Shown piece by piece: positions 16,018 to 22,736 of a stretch of DNA of 39,199 bases; position 1 is the first letter of the stretch, and every line of letters starts with the position of its first letter. The stretch is from Oscillospiraceae bacterium (GTDB taxonomy: Bacteria > Bacillota > Clostridia > UBA1381 > UBA9506). The notes under the pieces are model-generated. The model was not told where the DNA came from. It searched no databases and saw only the letters and a program-made list of their open reading frames with translations. The stretch is from assembly GCA_015068615.1 (NCBI GenBank), contig SVKE01000007.1, positions 1-39,199 of the forward strand, written 5' to 3'. The translations under genes and the position numbers were made by a program.

Positions 16018-17244
16018 ATGTTAATCACCATGGATTATAGCAAAATCAAAGGAGCTAATTATACACCCTCGTATGCCTGTAACCCTATTTCCTTCTGGAG
16101 AGACTACGATCCTCAAATTGTGTCCCGCGAATTGGGGTATGCAAAGAATTTGGGGCTTAACTGTGTCAGAGTATTTCTAAGTTATGTAGTATTCGAATAC
16201 GATCCGGAAGGTTTTTTTAAGCATGTGGATCATCTGGTACAAACAGCAAAGGCCAATGATCTTGGCGTTATGTTGGTACTTTTTGACGGCTGTTTCAACC
16301 GGAATGAACCAACCATCGAATGGAACAAAAACGAGTGGATTCCCAACCCGGGATGTATGAATCTGGAAGAACATTTTTGGGAAAAAGGAAATCAATATTG
16401 TCAGAGGCTGATTGAGCGTTTTGGAAAAGAACCATCCGTACTTTTTTGGGATGTAATGAATGAACCGGAGTGCACCAGTTTTTTGTCCGAAGAAACCGGA
16501 GACTCCTACGAGAAAAATCTAACCATTACGTATCGCTTCGTTCGCCATTACGCCGAGCTTCTTTCCAATGCCAATCTATTTGGGGCTATCACGGTAGGTT
16601 CCGATTGTACCAGGAGTAATGAAAATCTAGTCAAATTCGATGTCTTGAAATACCTTGATGTCATCTCTTTCCACGATTACAGCCATAACACGGCAACGAT
16701 ACAGAAAAACTATAATATTACACTGGAGCTCGGAAAAAAACATGGAAAGCCAGTAATTATCTCAGAAACCGGATGTCCACCCAGAGGCAATCCATATGAT
16801 CTTGCGATTGAAATTGCCAATAAAAATAATATGGGTTATTTTCTGTGGGAACTAATGATTGGAAAAAGCTTCTGGAATGATCGTCATGGTATTGTATATC
16901 CTGATGGTACCATTCGTGATACTGCGCTGGTGGCGGCTCTGTTTGGTTACTTCCGTAACCGTACACCGGACGCCATTTGTTACGATGGCAATGCGGAAGG
17001 GCGTGCCTCCTCATTTGTAAAACTGGCCCAAGAACTTCTGGACAAAAAAGATGCTAACTTTGAAGAATATATGGATGTCCTTGAAAGTTTCACAAATCTG
17101 ACAGAAAGCTGCCAGATTGTTCCCCTGAAGCAGCTGCCCTCGTCCCGGTTAAGTGAGCTTCGAAAGACCGGAGACTTACAGGCTGTAAAGGAAGAACTAA
17201 AAAAGCAAATTGCACTTTTGAAGGATGTATATCATCTGGAATAA
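16018..17244 (+). CDS. Cytoplasmic GH5-like glycoside hydrolase (TIM barrel)
   Basis: 408 residues with no signal peptide. The pattern is that of clan GH-A cellulase/mannanase-like enzymes: WDVMNEPE with probable acid/base Glu149, a SFHDYSH segment on strand 6, and VIISETGCP with probable nucleophile Glu250. The aromatic FLWELMIGKSFWND follows. An intracellular location suggests action on imported oligosaccharides or a glycoside; the substrate is unknown. The last about 80 residues form an extra helical tail (KLAQELLDKKDANFEEYMD and on) outside the barrel. Start ATG 16018 behind AAAGGGAT. It is divergent from the AraC-family gene, which is its likely regulator, and lies in the accessory segment between spoIVB tails. 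Confidence 0.82.
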   Translation: MLITMDYSKIKGANYTPSYACNPISFWRDYDPQIVSRELGYAKNLGLNCVRVFLSYVVFEYDPEGFFKHVDHLVQTAKANDLGVMLVLFDGCFNRNEPTIEWNKNEWIPNPGCMNLEEHFWEKGNQYCQRLIERFGKEPSVLFWDVMNEPECTSFLSEETGDSYEKNLTITYRFVRHYAELLSNANLFGAITVGSDCTRSNENLVKFDVLKYLDVISFHDYSHNTATIQKNYNITLELGKKHGKPVIISETGCPPRGNPYDLAIEIANKNNMGYFLWELMIGKSFWNDRHGIVYPDGTIRDTALVAALFGYFRNRTPDAICYDGNAEGRASSFVKLAQELLDKKDANFEEYMDVLESFTNLTESCQIVPLKQLPSSRLSELRKTGDLQAVKEELKKQIALLKDVYHLE

Positions 17245-17250
17245 ATATAT

Positions 17251-17284
17251 AAGCCAGGGGTCAAATAAACCCCTGGCTTCCCTT
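17251..17284 (+). terminator. Terminator of the glycosidase gene
   Basis: AAGCCAGGGG / CCCCTGGCTT perfect stem followed by CCCTTT, ending immediately before the stop codon of the spoIVB tail copy 2. Confidence 0.8.
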
Positions 17285-17404
17285 TCACCCCGCCGCGTCC
17301 AGCATATTCTCAATAAAAATTCCATATCCACGCGTCGGATCGTTGACGAGGACGTGTGTCACAGCTCCCACAATTCGACCATTTTGCAGGATGGGCGAAC
17401 CCGA
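17285..17404 (-). pseudogene. Detached spoIVB 3' end, copy 2
   Basis: Forty codons reading [20 protein letters not shown] and then [19 protein letters not shown], stop. Like copy 1 it starts at the catalytic-serine codon and has exactly the same length. A 47-base stretch (17355-17401) is identical to the intact spoIVB (19365-19411), whereas the downstream part is clearly diverged, so exchange or recent duplication is likely. The frame stays open upstream to 17476 but that part has no similarity to SpoIVB. GTTGTCCCCTATTGACAAC precedes it (17430-17412). Confidence 0.85.
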
Positions 17405-17411
17405 CACGACT

Positions 17412-17516
17412 GTTGTCAATAGGGGACAACAAATTTTTCTTGAAAAATTTTTCATTTCAAGCTGTTTTGTTGACAAAATTACCTATTTCATCAACGAAAT
17501 GAGTAAATTTGTCAAC
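17412..17516. repeat. Cluster of nested inverted repeats beside spoIVB tail copy 2
   Basis: Three palindromes in about 105 bases: GTTGTC/GACAAC (17412-17417 and 17425-17430), AAATTTTTC/GAAAAATTT (17431-17439 and 17442-17450), and GTTGACAAAATT/AAATTTGTCAAC (17469-17480 and 17505-17516) enclosing ATTTC/GAAAT. The recurring GTTGNC half-site resembles the layout of a site-specific recombination site with several recombinase-binding arms. This is inference from pattern only; a regulatory or terminator role is also possible. Confidence 0.5.
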
Positions 17517-17532
17517 GGATTTATGCTTTGTA

Positions 17533-17688
17533 TTATAGGAGAACCGGATTGAATAACAGACCATCATAAAAGTCAGAAATTTCCTTACCCTCACGGGGAA
17601 TGACTTTTGGATTTAAAACTATAATGACGGTACTGCAGATTTTCTTTGGTTCAAAATCTTCTTGCCCTGATAAATTTAACTGGTCCAT
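17533..17688 (-). CDS. Small ORF coupled to the UroD-like gene (51 residues, possibly truncated)
   Basis: Reads MDQLNLSGQEDFEPKKIC at the start and IPREGKEISDFYDGLLFNP near the end. Its ATG overlaps the stop region of the upstream UroD-like gene (ATGGACCAGTTAA), an arrangement typical of translational coupling. The product is not recognised. It ends next to the inverted-repeat cluster at the segment boundary, so it may be the N-terminal remnant of a longer gene cut off by recombination. Codon use looks plausible, but a short open frame by chance cannot be excluded. Confidence 0.4.
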   Translation of the reverse strand: MDQLNLSGQEDFEPKKICSTVIIVLNPKVIPREGKEISDFYDGLLFNPVLL

Positions 17689-18737
17689 TTTTCAATGTTT
17701 TCTAGGAGATTGTCTGCAGCATGCTTACTGTGCATTTCCATAGAAATGTAAACTCCTGTAGGATCAAGAGTTTTTACCAGCTTTTCAATATATTCGTTGT
17801 CCTCAGGCCGGCTTGATAGAATAACGAGATTTTTCTTCTTATCCTGAATTTTTTTGTAAACAGGATACCATTGTTCATCAAATAAAGAAGGTTGACCGGC
17901 TCCCGCTTCCCACTGAATGCCCGTAATACCCGGGATATCAAGAATCATATCAAGATGAGGAAGTTCGCCCGGGCCGTCAAGATGATAAATACAACGTTCC
18001 ATATGTTCAGATTGTACAATAAGATGAGGTAAAATAAATTCTTCAAAAGCCGAAGGAGATATCAAAGCACAGAAGTCGCTCTGTATAGGATGCCACGGCT
18101 TGCTTGACGGAATATTCATCCAGGCGTTGTACGGTTGGCCAGATTGACGTATAATGTCAATTTCTCTGTCAAAAGCCTCAAGCCACAGTCCGGTTACTAT
18201 TTTTGTAAATTCTTTAACCTCTTCGGGATAGTCATAAAGATCGTAAAGAAGATTTTCGGTTCCACGAAGAGATGCGACAACATCCATAATACCGCCTAAA
18301 TCTGACATAGACGTATTAACTCTGCCTTCGGTCAGAAATTTACGTTTCATACGAATAATGTGTTGCCACATTTCGCTGTTTTCATCAAATGAAAATTCGG
18401 GGATATTGTCCCAATTGCTTATTAAAGGTATCTGGTCAAACCATACAGTATGTTCGGCAAGTTCATAACTACCGCCGATACAGGCAGCTAAAGAGCCCGG
18501 TCCCAGATTGTGGAACAAAAACGGAATAGACTCTGCACTGTAATATGTATTTTCGCAATCGTATATTGCTTTATTCAGTATATAATCCTCGTCAAGCCAT
18601 TTTTCGTGCAATGATTTATGTGGGCGGTAGGCAGAATCGCCAGTAACGGGAATATTGAGCACAAATCTTTTTCTCGGTTTTCTCTCCCAGAATTCTTCAA
18701 AAGCATGCAGTGCATAAGCATATTTTTCATTAAACAT
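17676..18737 (-). CDS. Uroporphyrinogen-decarboxylase-like protein (corrinoid methyltransferase type)
   Basis: 353 residues of the URO-D fold family, which in anaerobes mostly contains corrinoid/methyl-transfer enzymes (MtaA/CmuA-like) rather than true heme-pathway decarboxylases. Visible segments are LGGIMDVVASLRG, CALISPSAFEEFILPHL (substrate-channel helix), CIYHLDGPGELPHLDMIL, and GITGIQWEAGAGQP, which fit this family. No cognate corrinoid protein gene is adjacent and no heme genes are nearby, so the methyl donor and acceptor are unknown. The gene is AT-rich compared with the flanking chromosome and sits between spoIVB tail copy 2 and the intact spoIVB. Start ATG 18737 behind a GAGGGA site. 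Confidence 0.78.
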   Translation of the reverse strand: MFNEKYAYALHAFEEFWERKPRKRFVLNIPVTGDSAYRPHKSLHEKWLDEDYILNKAIYDCENTYYSAESIPFLFHNLGPGSLAACIGGSYELAEHTVWFDQIPLISNWDNIPEFSFDENSEMWQHIIRMKRKFLTEGRVNTSMSDLGGIMDVVASLRGTENLLYDLYDYPEEVKEFTKIVTGLWLEAFDREIDIIRQSGQPYNAWMNIPSSKPWHPIQSDFCALISPSAFEEFILPHLIVQSEHMERCIYHLDGPGELPHLDMILDIPGITGIQWEAGAGQPSLFDEQWYPVYKKIQDKKKNLVILSSRPEDNEYIEKLVKTLDPTGVYISMEMHSKHAADNLLENIEKWTS

Positions 18738-18787
18738 TAAAATCCCTCATTTTGTATAATATAGTTTATGAATTCATTTTTTTAAAT

Positions 18788-19109
18788 TTAGCAAAATATC
18801 ATATTTTCTACAAGGTGCAGTTCTTCAAAACACTTAATTGCGTCTTTCTTTTTTGGTGAAAGCATTTCAAGTGTCATTTCTGTGTCCGTCAACGTTTTCC
18901 GACCGGTCAAGTAGTCATTGTAAATACTCCATTTGTATTCCGACGATGCTTTGCAAATCCCGGCCCGCAACGGATTTTGATGAATATATCTTACTATGCA
19001 AAATAATATTTTTCATCTTCTATTGGTTCACTTTTATATCTGTTTCCTATAAGACTTCCACTTCTTTGATATTTTCTGTTGAACTTAAAATCTTTGGCGG
19101 CCTGCTCAT
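18788..19109 (-). pseudogene. Decayed REP-associated (Y1/IS200-like) transposase
   Basis: Remnant of a RAYT-type tyrosine transposase. The first residues MSRPPK fit the usual N-terminus. After an internal deletion a second frame reads KYQRSGSLIGNRYKSEPIED, and a third frame then gives IVRYIHQNPLRAGI followed by SSEYKWSIYNDYLTGRK to a stop at 18788; RYIHQNP..AGI and the W-S-Y block are hallmark motifs of this family. The catalytic HUH and Tyr region is largely missing and at least one frameshift plus one deletion disrupt the gene, so it is inactive. A promoter-like TTGACA/TAAAAT lies upstream, as does a TTGGGGACG motif (near 19200) shared with the repeat at 14662-14835. Confidence 0.75.
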
Positions 19110-19247
19110 CTTTGACACCTCATCATGTATATGTATTTTTATTTATTTTATCATTTATAAAGTGAGATTGTCAAGAAAAAGTTGTAAAAACGGGCACGTC
19201 CCCAATTGCATCGGCAAATGTTATGCCCCGATAAGCATCTCCGCTTT

Positions 19248-19284
19248 AAAAAATGCTCACCCATAAATATAAGTGAGCATTTTT
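19248..19284 (-). terminator. Terminator of spoIVB
   Basis: AAAATGCTCAC / GTGAGCATTTT stem directly after the spoIVB stop codon, with T-runs on both sides. Sequence between this and the transposase remnant (about 19110-19247) has no gene. Confidence 0.85.
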
Positions 19285-19285
19285 C

Positions 19286-20548
19286 TTATTTGATTTTCTC
19301 TGCTTCAGCTAACATATTCTCAATGAATATCCCATACCCACGAGTTGGATCATTCACAAAAACATGTGTCACAGCTCCCACAATTCGACCATTTTGCAGG
19401 ATGGGCGAACCTGACATCCCCTGTACAATACCGCCGGTTTCCTCCAGCAGGCGACTGTCTGTCACGCGAATGACCAAATCCTTAAGGCCGCTGGATTGGT
19501 AGCGGGCAACCTTTTGAATTTCAATTTTATAGGCTGCCGTTTCCTCCTCGTGAATGTTGGAAATAATGGTGGCAGGTCCCTCATTTACCTGATTGCGAGA
19601 GGCCACCGGATAGGTTTTTACCGTTTCATCTGGTGCATCCAAAACGCCAAAGACGCCTTGCTCAGTATTTTGCATGACCATCCCCAGCGGTGCTTCCGAG
19701 GTTTTAAAAATGCCCTTGAGCTCCCCGGGGTCTCCGGGCTTGCCTTTTTTAACATCAACCACCGCGGCTTTGAGCAGACTGCCCTCTGAAACGGGCATTA
19801 AAGCGCCGGTATCGGAATCGGTAATTGGATGCCCCAGTGCACCAAAGCTGCCGCTTGCCGGGTCGTAATAAGTCAGGGTGCCAATCCCGGCTGTGCTATC
19901 GCGAATCCACAGCCCCAGCTTATAGCCTTCGTTGGTTTTAACCGGCGAGATTGTCTTTGTCAGCTCCCGCCCCTCGCGCCGGATGACAAAATGAATGGGT
20001 GCACCGTCACTTTGTGCCAACAGCTCACCCAGCTGTTCAGTGGAAGAAAGCTCAATATCGTTTGCCTTGAGCAAAATATCGCCGATGCGCACATCATGCT
20101 CCCGAGACAAATCCACCATATGTCCCTCCGATGTGTTCAACGCTTGTGTTCCCACGCAAACCAGACCCTTGGTAAAAATTTTAATCCCCACCGTGTTTCC
20201 ACAGGCGGCAAGGCGCATTTTCGGCTCCACCTGCACAGCCACCGTCCGCACGGGAATGACGCCGAACAGCTTTACCGTGGTTTCATAGGTCCCTGTTTCA
20301 TTTAGCCGGACAAAATGGTTATAGGTGTCGTGCTCTAAGATGCCTTCCTCTGTCAGCACACCGCCACCCGAGGCCGGCATTTCCAAATAATACGGCGAGC
20401 TTGAGCGTACATGTAGCCGTTCTCCCTCAAACAAGGTGATGGTTTCAGGAAAGTACAGCTGACATTCCAAAATAAGTGCCGCACTCAGCATGGCAAGGAA
20501 TGCTGCAAAAATTTTTATTCGTTTTCCGGGCTTTAATCCCCTTCGCAT
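19286..20548 (-). CDS. spoIVB: SpoIVB peptidase (stage IV sporulation protein B)
   Basis: Serine peptidase (family S55) secreted from the forespore that triggers pro-sigma-K processing in the mother cell. 420 residues: a membrane-spanning signal-anchor at about residues 11-30, a PDZ domain around 110-195 (VRIGDILLKANDIELSS), then the S55 domain with GALGHPITDSDTGALMP carrying the catalytic His and [15 protein letters not shown] carrying the catalytic Ser (residue 379, equivalent to Ser378 of B. subtilis). All motifs are intact. It lies downstream of pdaA rather than between recN and spo0A. Its last 39-42 codons are duplicated twice farther downstream (17285 and 14956). Confidence 0.95.
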   Translation of the reverse strand: MRRGLKPGKRIKIFAAFLAMLSAALILECQLYFPETITLFEGERLHVRSSSPYYLEMPASGGGVLTEEGILEHDTYNHFVRLNETGTYETTVKLFGVIPVRTVAVQVEPKMRLAACGNTVGIKIFTKGLVCVGTQALNTSEGHMVDLSREHDVRIGDILLKANDIELSSTEQLGELLAQSDGAPIHFVIRREGRELTKTISPVKTNEGYKLGLWIRDSTAGIGTLTYYDPASGSFGALGHPITDSDTGALMPVSEGSLLKAAVVDVKKGKPGDPGELKGIFKTSEAPLGMVMQNTEQGVFGVLDAPDETVKTYPVASRNQVNEGPATIISNIHEEETAAYKIEIQKVARYQSSGLKDLVIRVTDSRLLEETGGIVQGMSGSPILQNGRIVGAVTHVFVNDPTRGYGIFIENMLAEAEKIK

Positions 20549-20695
20549 GTTTTCACACTCCGGTTCTTCATACTACTGAGAAGAATTCCGGCGCGAAATG
20601 CCGCTGCTCCGAAATCTCTCCATTGATTAGATTGACCCGAAGCAGCGGTATTATCCGCGGACGTTTTTGGAAGGGCTGGCAAGGCAGGAATATCC

Positions 20696-21535
20696 CTATT
20701 TTCCAAATTCATCCAGGGACCTGAAACGATATCCTTCGCTTTTTAAATCCTTAATCACCTGGTCTAAAACCTCGGCATTGTCCTTTGATACTGCATGTAA
20801 AAGTAGCACGGCACCATCGTGAACACCTTTTTTAATCTGTTCATAGGCATACTCTGTGCCCTTTTGATTTTTCACATCCCAGTCCTTATAGGCAAAGCTC
20901 CAGAACACATTGGTATAGCCCAAATCCTGGCTGATCTTTAGCGTTCTTTCCGAATACTCACCCCGGGGCGGACGAAAAAATTTCATTTCGCCACCATATT
21001 TTTCCTTAAATACATCTGCAAGAGCCGTAATTTCTTCTGCCACCTTGTCTGTGCTCTCCGATTGCGGCAGACTGGGATGATGTACCGTGTGATTGCCAAC
21101 AATGTGTCCCTCGTCAATCATTCTGCGGATGAGTGTCTCTTCCTTCTCAAGGTATGGACCGGTGACAAAAAAGGCCGCCGGCACATTATTTTCCTTTAGC
21201 ACATCCAGAATTTGTGCGGTATAACCATTTTCATAGCCCTCATCAAAGGTCAGGTATAAAGAGCGTGGCCGCTCATCCAGATAGATGGCGCCGTATGCCT
21301 CCATCATCGTCTTAATACCCTCGGGAATCTCCGGCGGCGCGTTCACATTTTTCTTCAGTCCCCAGCCGTACATGTCATTGGAATAGGACTCATAGGTGGC
21401 ATCGGCAGCTGTCATTTTAGCCGCTGTGGGGCCATCCGGCTTTAAAAATATCTCCTTTTTAAAAGGGTTTCTCTCGCCGCTGCAGCCTGTCAACAGAAAC
21501 ATGGAAAGAACAAGAAAAATCAGCTTTTTTTTCAT
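20696..21535 (-). CDS. pdaA: PdaA-type polysaccharide deacetylase (muramic-delta-lactam synthesis)
   Basis: Removes the acetyl group from muramic acid residues on the way to the muramic-delta-lactam of spore cortex, needed for germination. 279 residues. The NodB-fold motifs are LYLTFDEGYENGY (catalytic Asp), GNHTVHHPS (metal His pair), RPPRGEYSERTL and LLLHAVSKDNAE; the WGLKKN and NVFWSFAYKDW segments are characteristic of PdaA. The N-terminus is a lipoprotein signal with lipobox LLTGCSG, so the enzyme is probably membrane-tethered by lipidation. It lies 147 bases upstream of spoIVB on the same strand; that interval holds a CCGCTGCT/AGCAGCGG inverted repeat (about 20603-20651) without a T-run. 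Confidence 0.92.
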   Translation of the reverse strand: MKKKLIFLVLSMFLLTGCSGERNPFKKEIFLKPDGPTAAKMTAADATYESYSNDMYGWGLKKNVNAPPEIPEGIKTMMEAYGAIYLDERPRSLYLTFDEGYENGYTAQILDVLKENNVPAAFFVTGPYLEKEETLIRRMIDEGHIVGNHTVHHPSLPQSESTDKVAEEITALADVFKEKYGGEMKFFRPPRGEYSERTLKISQDLGYTNVFWSFAYKDWDVKNQKGTEYAYEQIKKGVHDGAVLLLHAVSKDNAEVLDQVIKDLKSEGYRFRSLDEFGK

Positions 21536-21677
21536 AGACTTCTCCCTTCAAGATGTTTGCTACTAGTCTATGCAAAAATTTTTTAATTTAAGCTGTTTTT
21601 TAATAAAAATGTAATAGCTTTGTGATAAAATAATGATCAGAAGTTGCAAAAGACATAATTATTTTGGGGGGATTGTA

Positions 21678-22556
21678 ATGCGCGAAAGCTACTATAAAGC
21701 AAGAAAGCGTATTCATTACAAGCGTTTTTTTTCGCGGATTTTTTTACTGCTCTTTATTATTGCTACCGTCGTTTTAGGCATCCGCTTTATCATAAGCCGT
21801 GTGCCTTCTTATGATGATAGCATTTTAGGCTCTGCCTATTTGTCGCTTGACATGCCGGTGCCCACGGCCACACCGAGACCCACACCGCCACCCGGCTACA
21901 GCGAACGCACCTCCGCTTATCCGGCAGAGCTTGTCAGCATATACAACCAATATGAGGTTAAAACAGCCTATTTGACCTTTGACGATGGTCCTACCGCCAA
22001 TATCACTCCGCAGATTCTGGATGTCTTGAAGGAAAAGGGCGTACAGGCCACCTTTTTCACCTTAGGCATTAATGTAGAGAAAAATCCGGAGCTGGCAAGG
22101 CGCACCGTGAGCGAAGGACATGTGCTGGCAAATCATTCCTACTCGCATGATTATAAAATGCTCTACAACGGTACCGAGCACTTCGTGGAGGATGTGCAAA
22201 AGACCGAGCAGGTCATTATAGATACCGTAGGTGCAGAAGGCTTTGTCAAGGTCTTTCGCTTTCCCGGCGGTTCCTTTGAAAAAAGCAAGGATCCTCAAAA
22301 AGATGCACTGTCCGGAATGGGCTATGTGTTCTTAGACTGGAATGCCCTAAACGGTGATGCAGAAGGGCACAACATTCCACCGGAAACGCAGCTGGAAAAG
22401 ATTAAAAGCAGCACGAAGGGCGTGACAAATGCTGTTATTTTAATGCATGACGCTGCCACCAAGCAAACCACCGTTGATGCATTGCCGGCCATCATTGATT
22501 ATCTGCAGAGCGAAGGCTTCGTATTCAAGACTTTAAAAGATGCCCCTTCCGCATAA
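21678..22556 (+). CDS. Membrane-anchored polysaccharide deacetylase (peptidoglycan GlcNAc deacetylase type)
   Basis: About 292 residues. One N-terminal transmembrane segment (about residues 17-40), a Pro/Thr-rich linker (TATPRPTPPPG), then a NodB deacetylase domain: AYLTFDDGPTANITPQILD with the catalytic and metal Asp pair, NHSYSHDY with metal-binding His, RFPGGSFEKSKD and VILMHDAATK with the catalytic His. It probably acts on cell-wall glycan outside the membrane. The ATG at 21678 follows a strong GGGGGGAT site; in-frame codons from 21633 lie upstream of that site and are not expected to be translated. It is divergent from pdaA. Confidence 0.88.
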   Translation: MRESYYKARKRIHYKRFFSRIFLLLFIIATVVLGIRFIISRVPSYDDSILGSAYLSLDMPVPTATPRPTPPPGYSERTSAYPAELVSIYNQYEVKTAYLTFDDGPTANITPQILDVLKEKGVQATFFTLGINVEKNPELARRTVSEGHVLANHSYSHDYKMLYNGTEHFVEDVQKTEQVIIDTVGAEGFVKVFRFPGGSFEKSKDPQKDALSGMGYVFLDWNALNGDAEGHNIPPETQLEKIKSSTKGVTNAVILMHDAATKQTTVDALPAIIDYLQSEGFVFKTLKDAPSA

Positions 22557-22712
22557 AAAAGGGGCTGTCTCTTTAAACAAATCAATGCATAAAAATATTT
22601 TCTGTAGGGGTTGATGCCCACATCAGCCCATTTTTCGGGTCGATGTAGGCATCGACCCCTACATGTTGAATATGTATGCAAATAAGATGTTTATTGAGAC
22701 AGCCCTTTTTTT
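22555..22712. repeat. Long interrupted inverted repeat with nested palindrome
   Basis: Outer arms AAAAAAGGGGCTGTCTC (22555-22571) and GAGACAGCCCTTTTTTT (22696-22712) look like a terminator split apart. Inside, TGCATA...TATT pairs with AATATG.TATGCA, and the centre is a 61-base hairpin (22603-22663) with arms TGTAGGGGTTGATGCC and GGCATCGACCCCTACA. Either a small palindromic element inserted in the loop of a terminator, or the whole 158 bases are one MITE-like element. It probably still ends transcription from both sides. Confidence 0.65.
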
Positions 22713-22736
22713 GTGGGACAAAACAAGGTAACCGTA

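Noticed and set aside
17285-17476. Open frame of 63 codons that includes spoIVB tail copy 2
   Set aside because: The part before SGSP has no SpoIVB similarity, no PDZ domain or His motif and no good ribosome binding site. It is treated as a detached 3' end, not a gene.
20566-20580. CATACTA, a sigma-G-like -10 near spoIVB
   Set aside because: It is on the plus strand, pointing away from spoIVB, and has no matching -35 element.
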